DNA from: Planctomycetota bacterium
Lineage (GTDB): Bacteria; Planctomycetota; PUPC01; DSUN01
Reading direction: 5' to 3'
Length of the DNA stretch: 6,850 bases
NCBI GenBank assembly: GCA_035384565.1
Contig: DAOOIT010000133.1
Location: 1-6,850 of the forward strand
Positions within the stretch are counted from its first letter, which is position 1. Each line of letters starts with the position of its first letter. The translations under genes and the position numbers were made by a program. This document shows positions 1 to 5,842 of this stretch, in pieces. The notes beneath the pieces were generated by a model. It worked only from the letters and a program-made list of their open reading frames with translations, did not search any database and was not told where the DNA came from.

Positions 1-292
1 CCACCGGGAACACGGCCGCGGGCACGGCCCACTGCCCGAGCTTCCAGTCAGTCAACACGCCGGCCAGCTCCATGATGGCCACGCTGGCCGCGGCGCCGCC
101 GAGGTAGGCCAGAAGCACCTTCACACCGCCCTTGAGCGTGCAGCCCGCCAGGAAGTACGCTGCCCACGCCTGGAAAGCGATCCACGGCACGAAGTGGCGG
201 AGAGTCGACTCCTTGTAGATGTCGAGCACCATCATGCTCGTGGCCAGCAGCGCGATGAAGATGGGGATGACGATGAACTTCCCGAAACTCAC
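1..292 (-). CDS. Partial DUF1097-like integral membrane protein (3' end beyond window)
   Basis: The reverse strand is open from 292 to the left edge, giving 97 codons plus one base. The translation is strongly hydrophobic. I see likely membrane segments at about residues 6-25 (KFIVIPIFIALLATSMMVLD), 35-51 (a W-x-A-F-x-x-W-A-x-Y-F pattern) and 56-80, with a further hydrophobic run at the cut end. The W/F/Y-rich second segment followed by a Gly- and Lys-containing turn resembles the DUF1097 family (E. coli YcdZ-like inner membrane proteins of unknown function). This match is from memory of the family pattern, so it is tentative. The start is taken as GTG at 292 because AGGAG lies about seven bases upstream. 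The frame stays open further upstream, but that part is a Pro/Arg-rich stretch that does not look like protein. A promoter fits at 378-406, giving a leader of about 80 nt. It is transcribed divergently from the ferritin-like gene. Confidence 0.6.
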   Translation of the reverse strand, partial: MSFGKFIVIPIFIALLATSMMVLDIYKESTLRHFVPWIAFQAWAAYFLAGCTLKGGVKVLLAYLGGAAASVAIMELAGVLTDWKLGQWAVPAAVFPV

Positions 293-377
293 GGGCGGCT
301 CCTGCGACGAGGGCGGCGGCTCCCCGCGCCGCGGCCCTGCCCACAACGGGCGGGCCGGGCGGCGCGGGGGTCGAGGG

Positions 378-406
378 ACTCTACAGGCGGCGGCCCGCGC
401 TGTCAA
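378..406 (-). promoter_or_regulatory. Sigma-70-type promoter for the membrane protein gene
   Basis: Reading the minus strand, an exact TTGACA (406-401) is followed by a 17-nt spacer and TAGAGT (383-378, four of six matches to TATAAT). The expected transcription start is near 371, about 80 nt before the GTG at 292. The same TTGACA plus TAGA-type architecture recurs upstream of uxaE. The call rests on sequence match only. Confidence 0.6.
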
Positions 407-495
407 GCGGTTCTTTGGCGGGCCGTCGCGCGAACATGGCCACGGAGAGCCTGCGCCCCGCTCGCCGCCAGAGTCCTGCAAACCAGACACCGCGC

Positions 496-545
496 CGCCA
501 TACTTGCTCACCTCTGCCGCCCCCGAGAGATGAGCAAGTATGGCG
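496..545. repeat. Inverted-repeat unit 1 (15-bp perfect arms, 20-nt loop)
   Basis: The arms are CGCCATACTTGCTCA (496-510) and its exact reverse complement (531-545), separated by a 20-nt, mostly pyrimidine loop. The core 13-mer CCATACTTGCTCA is shared with unit 2 downstream. No T-run follows on either strand, so this is not a standard intrinsic terminator. As RNA it would form a 15-bp hairpin. As DNA it could be a REP/BIME-like element or a pair of protein-binding sites. Confidence 0.85.
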
Positions 546-580
546 CTTTGGCGATCCGAGCGGCTCTGCGGCCTTCCCGC

Positions 581-625
581 CCATACTTGCTCAATTCCCT
601 CCCCCTCTAGTTTGAGCAAGTATGG
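581..625. repeat. Inverted-repeat unit 2 (14-bp perfect arms, 17-nt loop)
   Basis: The same 13-mer CCATACTTGCTCA (581-593) recurs, and its reverse complement is at 613-625. One more A-T pair on the inside makes 14-bp arms. The loop is pyrimidine-rich but different in sequence from that of unit 1. The two units are separated by 35 nt, so the window has four copies of the 13-mer in alternating orientation. Arm conservation with loop divergence suggests the arms are what is maintained or copied. Confidence 0.85.
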
Positions 626-753
626 CTCCCGGGCGGGCCGGGGCCTTTCCCTGCCGTTTCTGCCCATCTGCGCCACTTCTGGTCTCACAGGGGTGATGGA
701 GGCAGGGAACCGGCACGGCCTGGATGCCTCCGTGGCGACGGTGGCCAGAACTA

Positions 754-781
754 GGGACCATGGTCCCGTCGCGCAACGCGA
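754..781. promoter_or_regulatory. Candidate operator: 14-bp palindrome plus adjacent 5+5 dyad
   Basis: GGGACCATGGTCCC (754-767) is a perfect self-complementary 14-mer. One base further is TCGCG-CAA-CGCGA (769-781), ending directly against the -35 box at 782. Two dyads immediately upstream of a promoter are a plausible regulator binding site for the ferritin-like gene. The GC-rich sequence does not resemble AT-rich Fur or PerR boxes, so the regulator is unknown. In GC-rich DNA the smaller dyad could be chance. Confidence 0.4.
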
Positions 782-810
782 TTGACACCGTGCGGCGCCT
801 GTGGCATATT
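782..810 (+). promoter_or_regulatory. Sigma-70-type promoter for the ferritin-like gene
   Basis: TTGACA (782-787), a 17-nt spacer and CATATT (805-810, four of six matches), with TGG just before the -10 as in extended -10 promoters. The expected transcription start is near 817, about 45 nt before the ATG at 862. The position, downstream of other in-frame start codons (e.g. 724), supports choosing the 862 start. Confidence 0.6.
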
Positions 811-861
811 GGGGGAGCAGGGGAGGTTCCGGGCACTCGGCACGCTCGCGGGGGAATCTGG

Positions 862-1350
862 ATGCAACACCTCTGGAAGTCGGTGGATGAGGTCCTCGAC
901 TATGCTCTCGGCGAGGAGCAGAAGGCCGTGATCACCTATAAGGCGTTTGCTCGGCAAGCCGGGACGGCGGAATTGAGGAGAGTGTTCGAGGGCTTCGTGG
1001 ACGAGGAGACGGCGCACTTCAAGAAGCTGCTGAGGATGAAGAAGAGCGGCAACGTGTCGCTCCCGGGCGATGGGCTGAACTCACTGCCCAGGCCCAAGGG
1101 CGGAAAGCTGCCCGCGGACCAGATCGTGGACGCCGAGGGAGCCTACCGCTTCGCCATCCGCGCCGAGAAGGCCGCCTGGGAGCTGTACTGGGTCTTCAGC
1201 GAGATGGCCGATGACCTGAAGATACGCCACGTCTTCAAGCTGCTTGCCGAGGAGGAGAAGGCGCATCGGGCGAAGCTTCAGGAGGAATGGAAGCAGCGGC
1301 AATCGCCGAAGGGATTCCTCAAGGGCCTCGTGCGTCTGCTATGGAAATAG
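862..1350 (+). CDS. Ferritin-like / rubrerythrin-type di-iron protein
   Basis: A 162-residue cytoplasmic four-helix-bundle protein of the ferritin-like superfamily (COG1633-like). Candidate di-iron ligands appear in order: E19 in helix 1 (GEEQKAVITYKAFA), E49-x-x-H52 in helix 2 (EETAHFKKLL), E102/E107 in helix 3 (AEKAAWELYW) and E132-x-x-H135 in helix 4 (EEEKAHRAKL). Two ExxH motifs about 83 residues apart are the family hallmark. There is no C-terminal rubredoxin Cys4 domain, so this is not a full rubrerythrin. Likely roles are iron handling or peroxide/oxygen protection; the exact reaction is not shown by sequence. The ATG at 862 is preferred because GGGGGA lies about six bases upstream and a promoter ends at 810. 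Upstream in-frame ATGs precede the promoter and add a non-protein-like N-terminus. The last 13 residues form a cationic amphipathic helix (see findings). It is monocistronic and converges on the SDR gene at 1448. Confidence 0.85.
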   Translation: MQHLWKSVDEVLDYALGEEQKAVITYKAFARQAGTAELRRVFEGFVDEETAHFKKLLRMKKSGNVSLPGDGLNSLPRPKGGKLPADQIVDAEGAYRFAIRAEKAAWELYWVFSEMADDLKIRHVFKLLAEEEKAHRAKLQEEWKQRQSPKGFLKGLVRLLWK

Positions 1351-1408
1351 TGGCGGACCGCCTTCGAGCCGACGCCAAGCCCGATTCGTGGGATGCCCGT
1401 GACGGACG

Positions 1409-1426
1409 TCGCCGCCGGAACGGCGA
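1409..1426. terminator. Small hairpin between convergent genes, possible weak terminator
   Basis: TCGCCG (1409-1414) and CGGCGA (1421-1426) pair around a 6-nt loop in the 97-base gap between the ferritin-like stop and the SDR stop. There is no U-tract on either strand, so classical intrinsic termination is not supported. It is the only dyad I see at this convergent junction. Confidence 0.2.
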
Positions 1427-1447
1427 AGGGGAGGGGCAGCCAGCCGC

Positions 1448-2221
1448 TCACAGCGCGGCGGTCCAGCCGCCATCGGCGAAGATGATCTGGCCGGTGATGA
1501 TCCGCGAAGCCTCGGACGCGAGGAAGACGGCGATGGGGGCGTAATCCTCGGGCTCCTGCCAGCGCCCCTGGGGGATGCGGCTGGTGACCCACTCGCGGAG
1601 TATCGGGTCGTCATAAACCTTTGCGGCAAGGTCGGTTCGCACGTAGCCCGGCGCGATTGCATTGGCCCTGATGCCGTTGGGCGCCCACTCGGTGGCCAGG
1701 CCCCGCACGACGCCGGTGAGGGCCATTTTCGAGATGCCGTAAGGGATCGTGGTGGGGCGGGCGCCGCGGGACATGAGCGAGGCGATGAAGATGAGAGAGC
1801 CTGGCTTGCGCGCCGCAAGCAGCCTTCTGCCAATGGCTTGGGCCGTGGCGAAGGCGCTCTTGGTGTTGACGGCGAGGCAGTCGTCTATCTGGCCGAGTTC
1901 CACTTCCTGGGCCGGGGCGCGGCGGGTGACGCCGGCACCGTAGAGCAGGGTGTCAATGGTGCCGAGGGCCGCAGAGCAGTCGGCCACGACTGCGTCGCAG
2001 ACCATCGGGCTCGCCAGGTCGGCAACGCGCGTAAACGTCTTCCTGCCATAGGCTTGTATCTCTGAGGCCACTGAGGCCAAAGCCTGGGGGTCTCGGGCGA
2101 CCAGGGCTACGTCGGCTCCTGCGCGGGCGAGGCCGAGCGCACAGGCGCGGCCGATGCCGCGGCTCGCTCCGGTGACCAGGGCGACGCGGCCTGCGAGGGA
2201 GAAGGGGGCCAGGTCGGGCAT
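1448..2221 (-). CDS. SDR-family oxidoreductase, KduD/gluconate 5-dehydrogenase-like
   Basis: A classical short-chain dehydrogenase/reductase of 257 residues, the usual length for the family. The Rossmann glycine motif TGASRGIG is at 17-24 and the catalytic tetrad is N119, S148, Y161 and K165 (YGISK). A PGYVRTD motif follows around residue 187 and there is a typical GxxxxxDGG ending (ITGQIIFADGG). Arg43 after strand 2 would permit NADP(H). The usual NNAG structural motif after strand 4 reads YGAG (94-97), so its first Asn is missing. The overall pattern is nearest to gluconate 5-dehydrogenase or 2-dehydro-3-deoxy-gluconate 5-dehydrogenase (KduD). That would suit a sugar-acid operon, but SDR specificity cannot be read from motifs. 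The start is ATG at 2221, overlapping the upstream HAD stop by one base (TGATG), with GGAAGA about six bases before it. The GTG at 2224 is too close to that site. It is the last gene of the uxaE operon. Confidence 0.85.
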   Translation of the reverse strand: MPDLAPFSLAGRVALVTGASRGIGRACALGLARAGADVALVARDPQALASVASEIQAYGRKTFTRVADLASPMVCDAVVADCSAALGTIDTLLYGAGVTRRAPAQEVELGQIDDCLAVNTKSAFATAQAIGRRLLAARKPGSLIFIASLMSRGARPTTIPYGISKMALTGVVRGLATEWAPNGIRANAIAPGYVRTDLAAKVYDDPILREWVTSRIPQGRWQEPEDYAPIAVFLASEASRIITGQIIFADGGWTAAL

Positions 2222-3231
2222 CACTTCTTCCAGGGAGGGGAGGATGGCAGGTAGGTGTCGAACTCCCTGATGAGGGCGGCCTCGTAGTCGCCGGCATAAG
2301 TCTCAGCTAGGAAACGATCTGCGGCCTCGTTGAAGAAGCGGGTCCAGGACTCCTCCTCGTGGCCTGGGTTGACCGGGAAAAAGAGGGCGCCGTTGGCCCG
2401 GGCCGCCTTGAGGTCGCCCGGGGCGTCGCCGATCATCAGGATGCGGTGCGGCGGGTACTTGCCCTTGGCGGCGATGGCGAGGTGCTCCTCCTTCTTGCCT
2501 TGCTCCTGGCCGCAGATCACCGCGGCATATTGGGAGATGCCGTGCTCCTCCCACTCGCGGGCGAGCGCTTCGTAAGGGGTTGCAGACACACAGATTATGT
2601 CGGCATGGCCGGCCAGTTTCTCGAGGCTTCGACGGCAGTGGGGGAAGGGCGGAACATCGAAGACGTACAGCTCGACGAGGGCGTTGACCAGATGCGTCCA
2701 GTAGATGAGGCGGATGAGGCACGTTTCGGGCGAAGCGGGCGCGGTGACGATGGCGCGGCCCATGGGCGAGGTGGCCACGCCCGCGGGGTCGGCCACGATG
2801 CACTGCGAGAGAAGCTGGGCGGTCGGGATGCTCAGCTTCGCTGAGGCGTAGAGGAGGAGCCCCTCGTTGCTGAGCTTCACACGCTTGTCCTGCTCGGAAG
2901 TCTTGATGAAGTCATTGATTACGTCGAGGTGTGCGGAGAGGAAGGGCTTGAACCGCTCGTAGGGGCTGAGCTCGACGAGGTGCTCGAACGTGGCCTTGAG
3001 GGCCAGCCAACGATTGCATCCCCTGGACTTGGAGTTCAGGTTCACGAAGTCCCACACGTCGCGCAGGATGCGAGCAAGTGCCGCCAGGCCAAAGGCTTCG
3101 AGCACGGCCGGCGCGAAGCAGAACTTGTGCTTGACCTCCATGGTATCGAAGCCGCAGCCATCGGAGTCGATCCCGACGAAAAACCTGGCCTTGGGGGTGA
3201 ACGCCTTGAGCTGTGCCTGGGGGTCTGGCAT
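2221..3231 (-). CDS. HAD-superfamily hydrolase with large cap domain, substrate unknown
   Basis: A 336-residue haloacid-dehalogenase-type hydrolase, probably a phosphatase or phosphohydrolase. The motifs are in the right order: motif I D22-S-D24-G (nucleophile and acid/base Asp), motif II S216 in VSATP, motif III Lys 246/247 (GKKEEH), and motif IV G268-D269-xxx-D273 (IGDAPGD) for Mg binding. Between motif I and motif II sit about 190 residues, a helical cap insert of roughly 30-200 that is larger than ordinary C1 caps. It contains a conserved-looking aromatic/His stretch (IYWTHLVNALVELY, 176-189). No signal peptide is visible, so it should be cytoplasmic. The start is ATG at 3231, preceded by AAAGGACCAGGAACCG. 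The GTG at 3273, overlapping the uxuB stop, has no ribosome binding site and adds a Pro/Asp-rich tail of 14 residues. It lies 38 nt after uxuB and is coupled to the downstream SDR. I do not recognise its substrate; a phosphorylated sugar acid is a guess from context. Confidence 0.8.
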   Translation of the reverse strand: MPDPQAQLKAFTPKARFFVGIDSDGCGFDTMEVKHKFCFAPAVLEAFGLAALARILRDVWDFVNLNSKSRGCNRWLALKATFEHLVELSPYERFKPFLSAHLDVINDFIKTSEQDKRVKLSNEGLLLYASAKLSIPTAQLLSQCIVADPAGVATSPMGRAIVTAPASPETCLIRLIYWTHLVNALVELYVFDVPPFPHCRRSLEKLAGHADIICVSATPYEALAREWEEHGISQYAAVICGQEQGKKEEHLAIAAKGKYPPHRILMIGDAPGDLKAARANGALFFPVNPGHEEESWTRFFNEAADRFLAETYAGDYEAALIREFDTYLPSSPPWKK

Positions 3232-3269
3232 CGGTTCCTGGTCCTTTCGGTCGCTGGGGGTGGTGGGGC

Positions 3270-4103
3270 TCACACGCCGCTGAAGGCGGAGAAGCCGCCG
3301 TCAATGGGCACAACGATCCCTGTGACGAAGGCGGCGGCCGGCGAGAGAAGCCAGACGACCGTGCCGATGAGGTCGTCGGGCACCCCGAAACGGCCCATGG
3401 GCGTGTGCTCGATGATGGTCCTGCCGCGCGGGGTGAGGTCGCCGGTCTTCTCGTCCACGAGAAGGTAGCGGTTCTGGTCGCCGAGGAAGAAGCCCGGGGC
3501 GATGGCGTTGACGCGGATGGCGGGGGAGTAGTTCCTCGCCATATGCGTGGCCAGCCATTGGGTGAAGTTGCTCACGGCCGCCTTGGCCGCGGAATAGGCG
3601 ATCACGCGGGTGAGGGGCGTGAAGGCGCACATCGAGGAGGTGTTGAGGATGACCCCCTCCTTGCGCTCGGCCATGTGTTTGCCGAAGACCTGGGAGGGGA
3701 GGATCGAGCCGAGGCAGTTGAGCTCGAAGACCCATCGCGTCGCCTCGGGCGGGATGTCGAAGAATGCGAGCTGGTCGGTGGCGGTGGCCTTCGGGTGGTT
3801 GCCGCCGGCGCCGTTGATCAGGATGTCCACGTGGCCGAAGTGCCGGACGACGGCGTCGCGCGCGGCCTCGATGCTCTCGCGCTTGAGGACGTCGCAGGGG
3901 ACGCCGATGGCGTCGCCGCCGGCCTTGTTGACGTCGGCGGCGACGGCCTGGGCGGCGTCCTCGCGGATGTCGAGGATCGCCAGCCTCACGCCCAGGGCGC
4001 CGAGGGCCTTCGAGATGCCGCTATAGAGGACGCCCCCGGCGCCAGTGACCACGGCGACCTTGCCCTCGAGGGCGAAGAGGCGACCCAACTCGTCCCGCGT
4101 CAT
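3270..4103 (-). CDS. uxuB: Fructuronate reductase / D-mannonate oxidoreductase, SDR type
   Basis: A 277-residue SDR that fits the Bacillus YjmF/UxuB-type D-mannonate oxidoreductase, which interconverts D-fructuronate and D-mannonate with NAD(H). This family is unrelated to the long-chain UxuB of E. coli. The visible signature is the extended glycine motif TGAGGVLYSGI (20-30) in place of TGxxxGIG, Asp45 at the end of strand 2 (favouring NAD(H)), and NGAGGNHPKAT (97-107) with the GNHP element typical of this group. N129, S157, Y170 and K174 are catalytic, and PGFFLGDQNRYLL lies near 203-215. Length matches the family (about 275-280). It starts at ATG 4103, only 3 nt after the uxaE stop, with its AGGA site inside the end of uxaE, so translation is probably coupled. 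It acts directly after the UxaE product. The main alternative is another sugar-acid SDR, but the GNHP and QNRYLL motifs make UxuB the best call. Confidence 0.85.
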   Translation of the reverse strand: MTRDELGRLFALEGKVAVVTGAGGVLYSGISKALGALGVRLAILDIREDAAQAVAADVNKAGGDAIGVPCDVLKRESIEAARDAVVRHFGHVDILINGAGGNHPKATATDQLAFFDIPPEATRWVFELNCLGSILPSQVFGKHMAERKEGVILNTSSMCAFTPLTRVIAYSAAKAAVSNFTQWLATHMARNYSPAIRVNAIAPGFFLGDQNRYLLVDEKTGDLTPRGRTIIEHTPMGRFGVPDDLIGTVVWLLSPAAAFVTGIVVPIDGGFSAFSGV

Positions 4104-4106
4104 GCG

Positions 4107-5684
4107 TCATCCTTTCGTGAAGGGGGCCACATGCCGGCCCAGGTGCCGCTCGAGGAGGCGGCCGTACACGTCCTCGTGCAGGCGCAGCGTCTCGAACAGG
4201 CGCTCGCGGAACCGCCACGAGCCGTTGGCGGCCTTGGCATTGAGCACCGAGCCATAGGTCACGTGCAGCACCTCCCGGGTGTCGAACTGGTCGAGCGTGG
4301 CTGCGAGTTCGCTGTCGTTGTGATGGGCCAGGCGCGGCACACGGGCCACGTCGGCCGACACGTGGTAGGACGCCCGGTCCTCCCCATAGTGCTCGCACGC
4401 GAAGTCCAGAATCTCGCGGAAGAGCTCGGGGGCCACAAGGGCGATGGTGCGGAGCGCCTCCACGTAGCTGGTGCCGGCCGTCTTCACGTGCAGCAGGTCG
4501 CCGGCCAGCCGGGCGGCGATGGGGTAGATCGAAAACTTGTCGCTCCCCGAGTGAAGGCTGAGCTTGTAGGGCCCCAGCGCCCGCGCCACTGCCGCGTGCT
4601 GCGCGAAGGAGCGCTCGAAGGCCGCCAGGTCGCCCAGGTAGTCCACCCCCTTCTCGAACCGCCCCACGAACCGGGGCGCGAGGCTCACCCACTGGACGCC
4701 CAGGCGCCGCAGCTCGCAGGCGACGAAGTAGTGCTCGAAGGGGGACGTGGGCGAGGCCGTCTCGTCCACCGACATCTCCAGCTCGAAGGGCTGGTGCCCC
4801 TTGACCCTGGCGAGGTGGCGGTAGAGGCGGGCCGTGTGGGCGATGGCCCGCCCATACTTGGCCGCGGCGCGGAGCACGTCGGCCTCATTCCATTCGAGGC
4901 TCGCGCCCGGCGGCAGCTCGGCGCCGGACCCCGTGTAGCGCGCGAGGCACGCGCTCGCGTCGCTCTCCAGGGCGTCCCAGGGCAGGGCGGCGAACCTGTC
5001 GGCGAGTTGGCCTGGGGAGGCCGCATCGGCCGTATCATCCACGTGCGCGCCGGGGTCGAGGGTGAAGAGCGTGAAGCCGGCCGCGGCGCAGGCCTCGACG
5101 TCCTCGGCGGTCTTCAGGTGATCGGCGTCGGCCCCGAAGCCCTCGCGGAAGCCCTCCTGGAACACGCCCCACATCGCGTCGTCGAGCACCTGGTGGGGCG
5201 CACGCCCCGTACGGGTCATCTCGCGGACGGACTGCTGGGCGAAGACGGGCCTCAGGCCCGAGCGGGCGAGCGCGCGAACGTGGCCGGGAGTGGCCAGGCC
5301 CAGGCGGTCGCCGAAGCCGAACGAGGGCGCCAGGCCCAGGCACTGCGGGGCGAGGAACGGCACGCGGGCGCGCAGCGCGGCCGCGTTGGCGTGGCTGCGG
5401 GGGCACAGCTTGACCCCCACCCGCATCCCCTCCAGCTCGCAGGGCTCCGCGGTGCCCTCGAACGACGCAGCCGACTCGGGCGGCTTCAGCGCGTCGTAGG
5501 CGATCCCGAGGTGTTTGTCGTAGCGGCTGCGCGCCAGGAAGTAGATGGCCCGGTCGTGGCCGATGACGGACTCCGGGTACACGTGCATGTCGCAGGCGAG
5601 CGACAGCACTCCTGCGAGCTGGCCCGGGCGCTTGAGGCGCGGGGCCAGGCCATGCGTCACCAGCAGCATCTGAAGCTCGAGCAT
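4107..5684 (-). CDS. uxaE: Tagaturonate/fructuronate epimerase (UxaE family)
   Basis: The 525-residue product matches the D-tagaturonate 3-epimerase family characterised in Thermotoga maritima, which makes D-fructuronate from D-tagaturonate in galacturonate breakdown. Recognisable blocks are GFGDRLGLATPGHVRA (123-136), VFAQQSVRE (147-154), a DDAMWGVFQEG-x-REGFGADADHLK block (168-191), ELEMSVDE (301-308), LHSGSDKFSIYP (377-388), HVKTAGTSYVEALR (399-412) and YHVSADVARVP (440-450). The many conserved Asp, Glu and His residues fit a metal-dependent barrel epimerase. There is no signal peptide; it should be cytoplasmic. I chose ATG 5684: the promoter at 5728-5755 would start transcription near 5721, and a weak GGGG site lies six bases before this ATG. 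Alternatives are ATG 5729 (inside the -10 box, 540 residues) and GTG 5846 (overlapping the vapC stop), whose extra 40 residues are Arg/Ala/Pro-rich and not protein-like. It is the first gene of the four-gene operon. Confidence 0.88.
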   Translation of the reverse strand: MLELQMLLVTHGLAPRLKRPGQLAGVLSLACDMHVYPESVIGHDRAIYFLARSRYDKHLGIAYDALKPPESAASFEGTAEPCELEGMRVGVKLCPRSHANAAALRARVPFLAPQCLGLAPSFGFGDRLGLATPGHVRALARSGLRPVFAQQSVREMTRTGRAPHQVLDDAMWGVFQEGFREGFGADADHLKTAEDVEACAAAGFTLFTLDPGAHVDDTADAASPGQLADRFAALPWDALESDASACLARYTGSGAELPPGASLEWNEADVLRAAAKYGRAIAHTARLYRHLARVKGHQPFELEMSVDETASPTSPFEHYFVACELRRLGVQWVSLAPRFVGRFEKGVDYLGDLAAFERSFAQHAAVARALGPYKLSLHSGSDKFSIYPIAARLAGDLLHVKTAGTSYVEALRTIALVAPELFREILDFACEHYGEDRASYHVSADVARVPRLAHHNDSELAATLDQFDTREVLHVTYGSVLNAKAANGSWRFRERLFETLRLHEDVYGRLLERHLGRHVAPFTKG

Positions 5685-5727
5685 CGCGGACCCCAGGAGT
5701 CGCCAGCGGGCCTCGGTTGCCGGCTTC

Positions 5728-5755
5728 ATTCTAGCCGCGGGACCGGCCGTGTCAA
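5728..5755 (-). promoter_or_regulatory. Near-consensus sigma-70 promoter of the uxaE operon
   Basis: On the minus strand TTGACA (5755-5750), a 16-nt spacer and TAGAAT (5733-5728, five of six matches). Transcription would begin near 5721, leaving a leader of about 37 nt to ATG 5684. The -10 box overlaps the in-frame ATG at 5729, so that ATG cannot be the start on this transcript. There is no obvious operator dyad around it. The strength of the match suggests the uronate operon can be expressed independently of the toxin-antitoxin genes upstream. Confidence 0.75.
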
Positions 5756-5842
5756 GTCGTGGAAGCAGGCCACGTGCCGCGACCCGGACCGCGGAGCGAC
5801 GGGCGCGGAACGAGCGAGGTTCTGGCGGGGTTGCCGCGCCGG

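Larger units (their letters stand above)
293..861. other. Divergent intergenic region holding promoters and two inverted-repeat units
   Basis: No convincing gene lies in this 570-base stretch between the divergent membrane-protein and ferritin-like genes. Open frames across it are Arg/Pro/Gly-rich and have no ribosome binding sites. It contains the leftward promoter (378-406), two tandem inverted repeats sharing one 13-mer (496-545 and 581-625), a 14-bp palindrome and a second dyad (754-781), and the rightward promoter (782-810). Between 626 and 753 I see nothing recognisable. Confidence 0.6.

Noticed and set aside
530..610. A 26-codon frame starting ATGAGCAAG inside repeat unit 1 and ending in unit 2
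   Set aside because: The ATG is created by the repeat arm, no properly spaced ribosome binding site precedes it, and unit 2 has TTG at the equivalent place. Likely chance.
496..625. Rho-independent terminators
   Set aside because: Stems are long, but neither strand has a T-run after them and no gene ends nearby; the flanking genes are divergent.
496..625. CRISPR array
   Set aside because: Copies alternate in orientation, spacing is irregular (20, 35, 19 nt), and there are only four 13-base units.
724..861. N-terminal extension of the ferritin-like protein from ATG 724
   Set aside because: The extension spans the palindrome and the promoter, has no ribosome binding site, and its translation does not resemble the family.
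4852..4862. A possible fifth copy of the repeat (CCATACTTGGC)
   Set aside because: Only the first nine bases match, there is no inverted partner nearby, and it lies within uxaE coding sequence.
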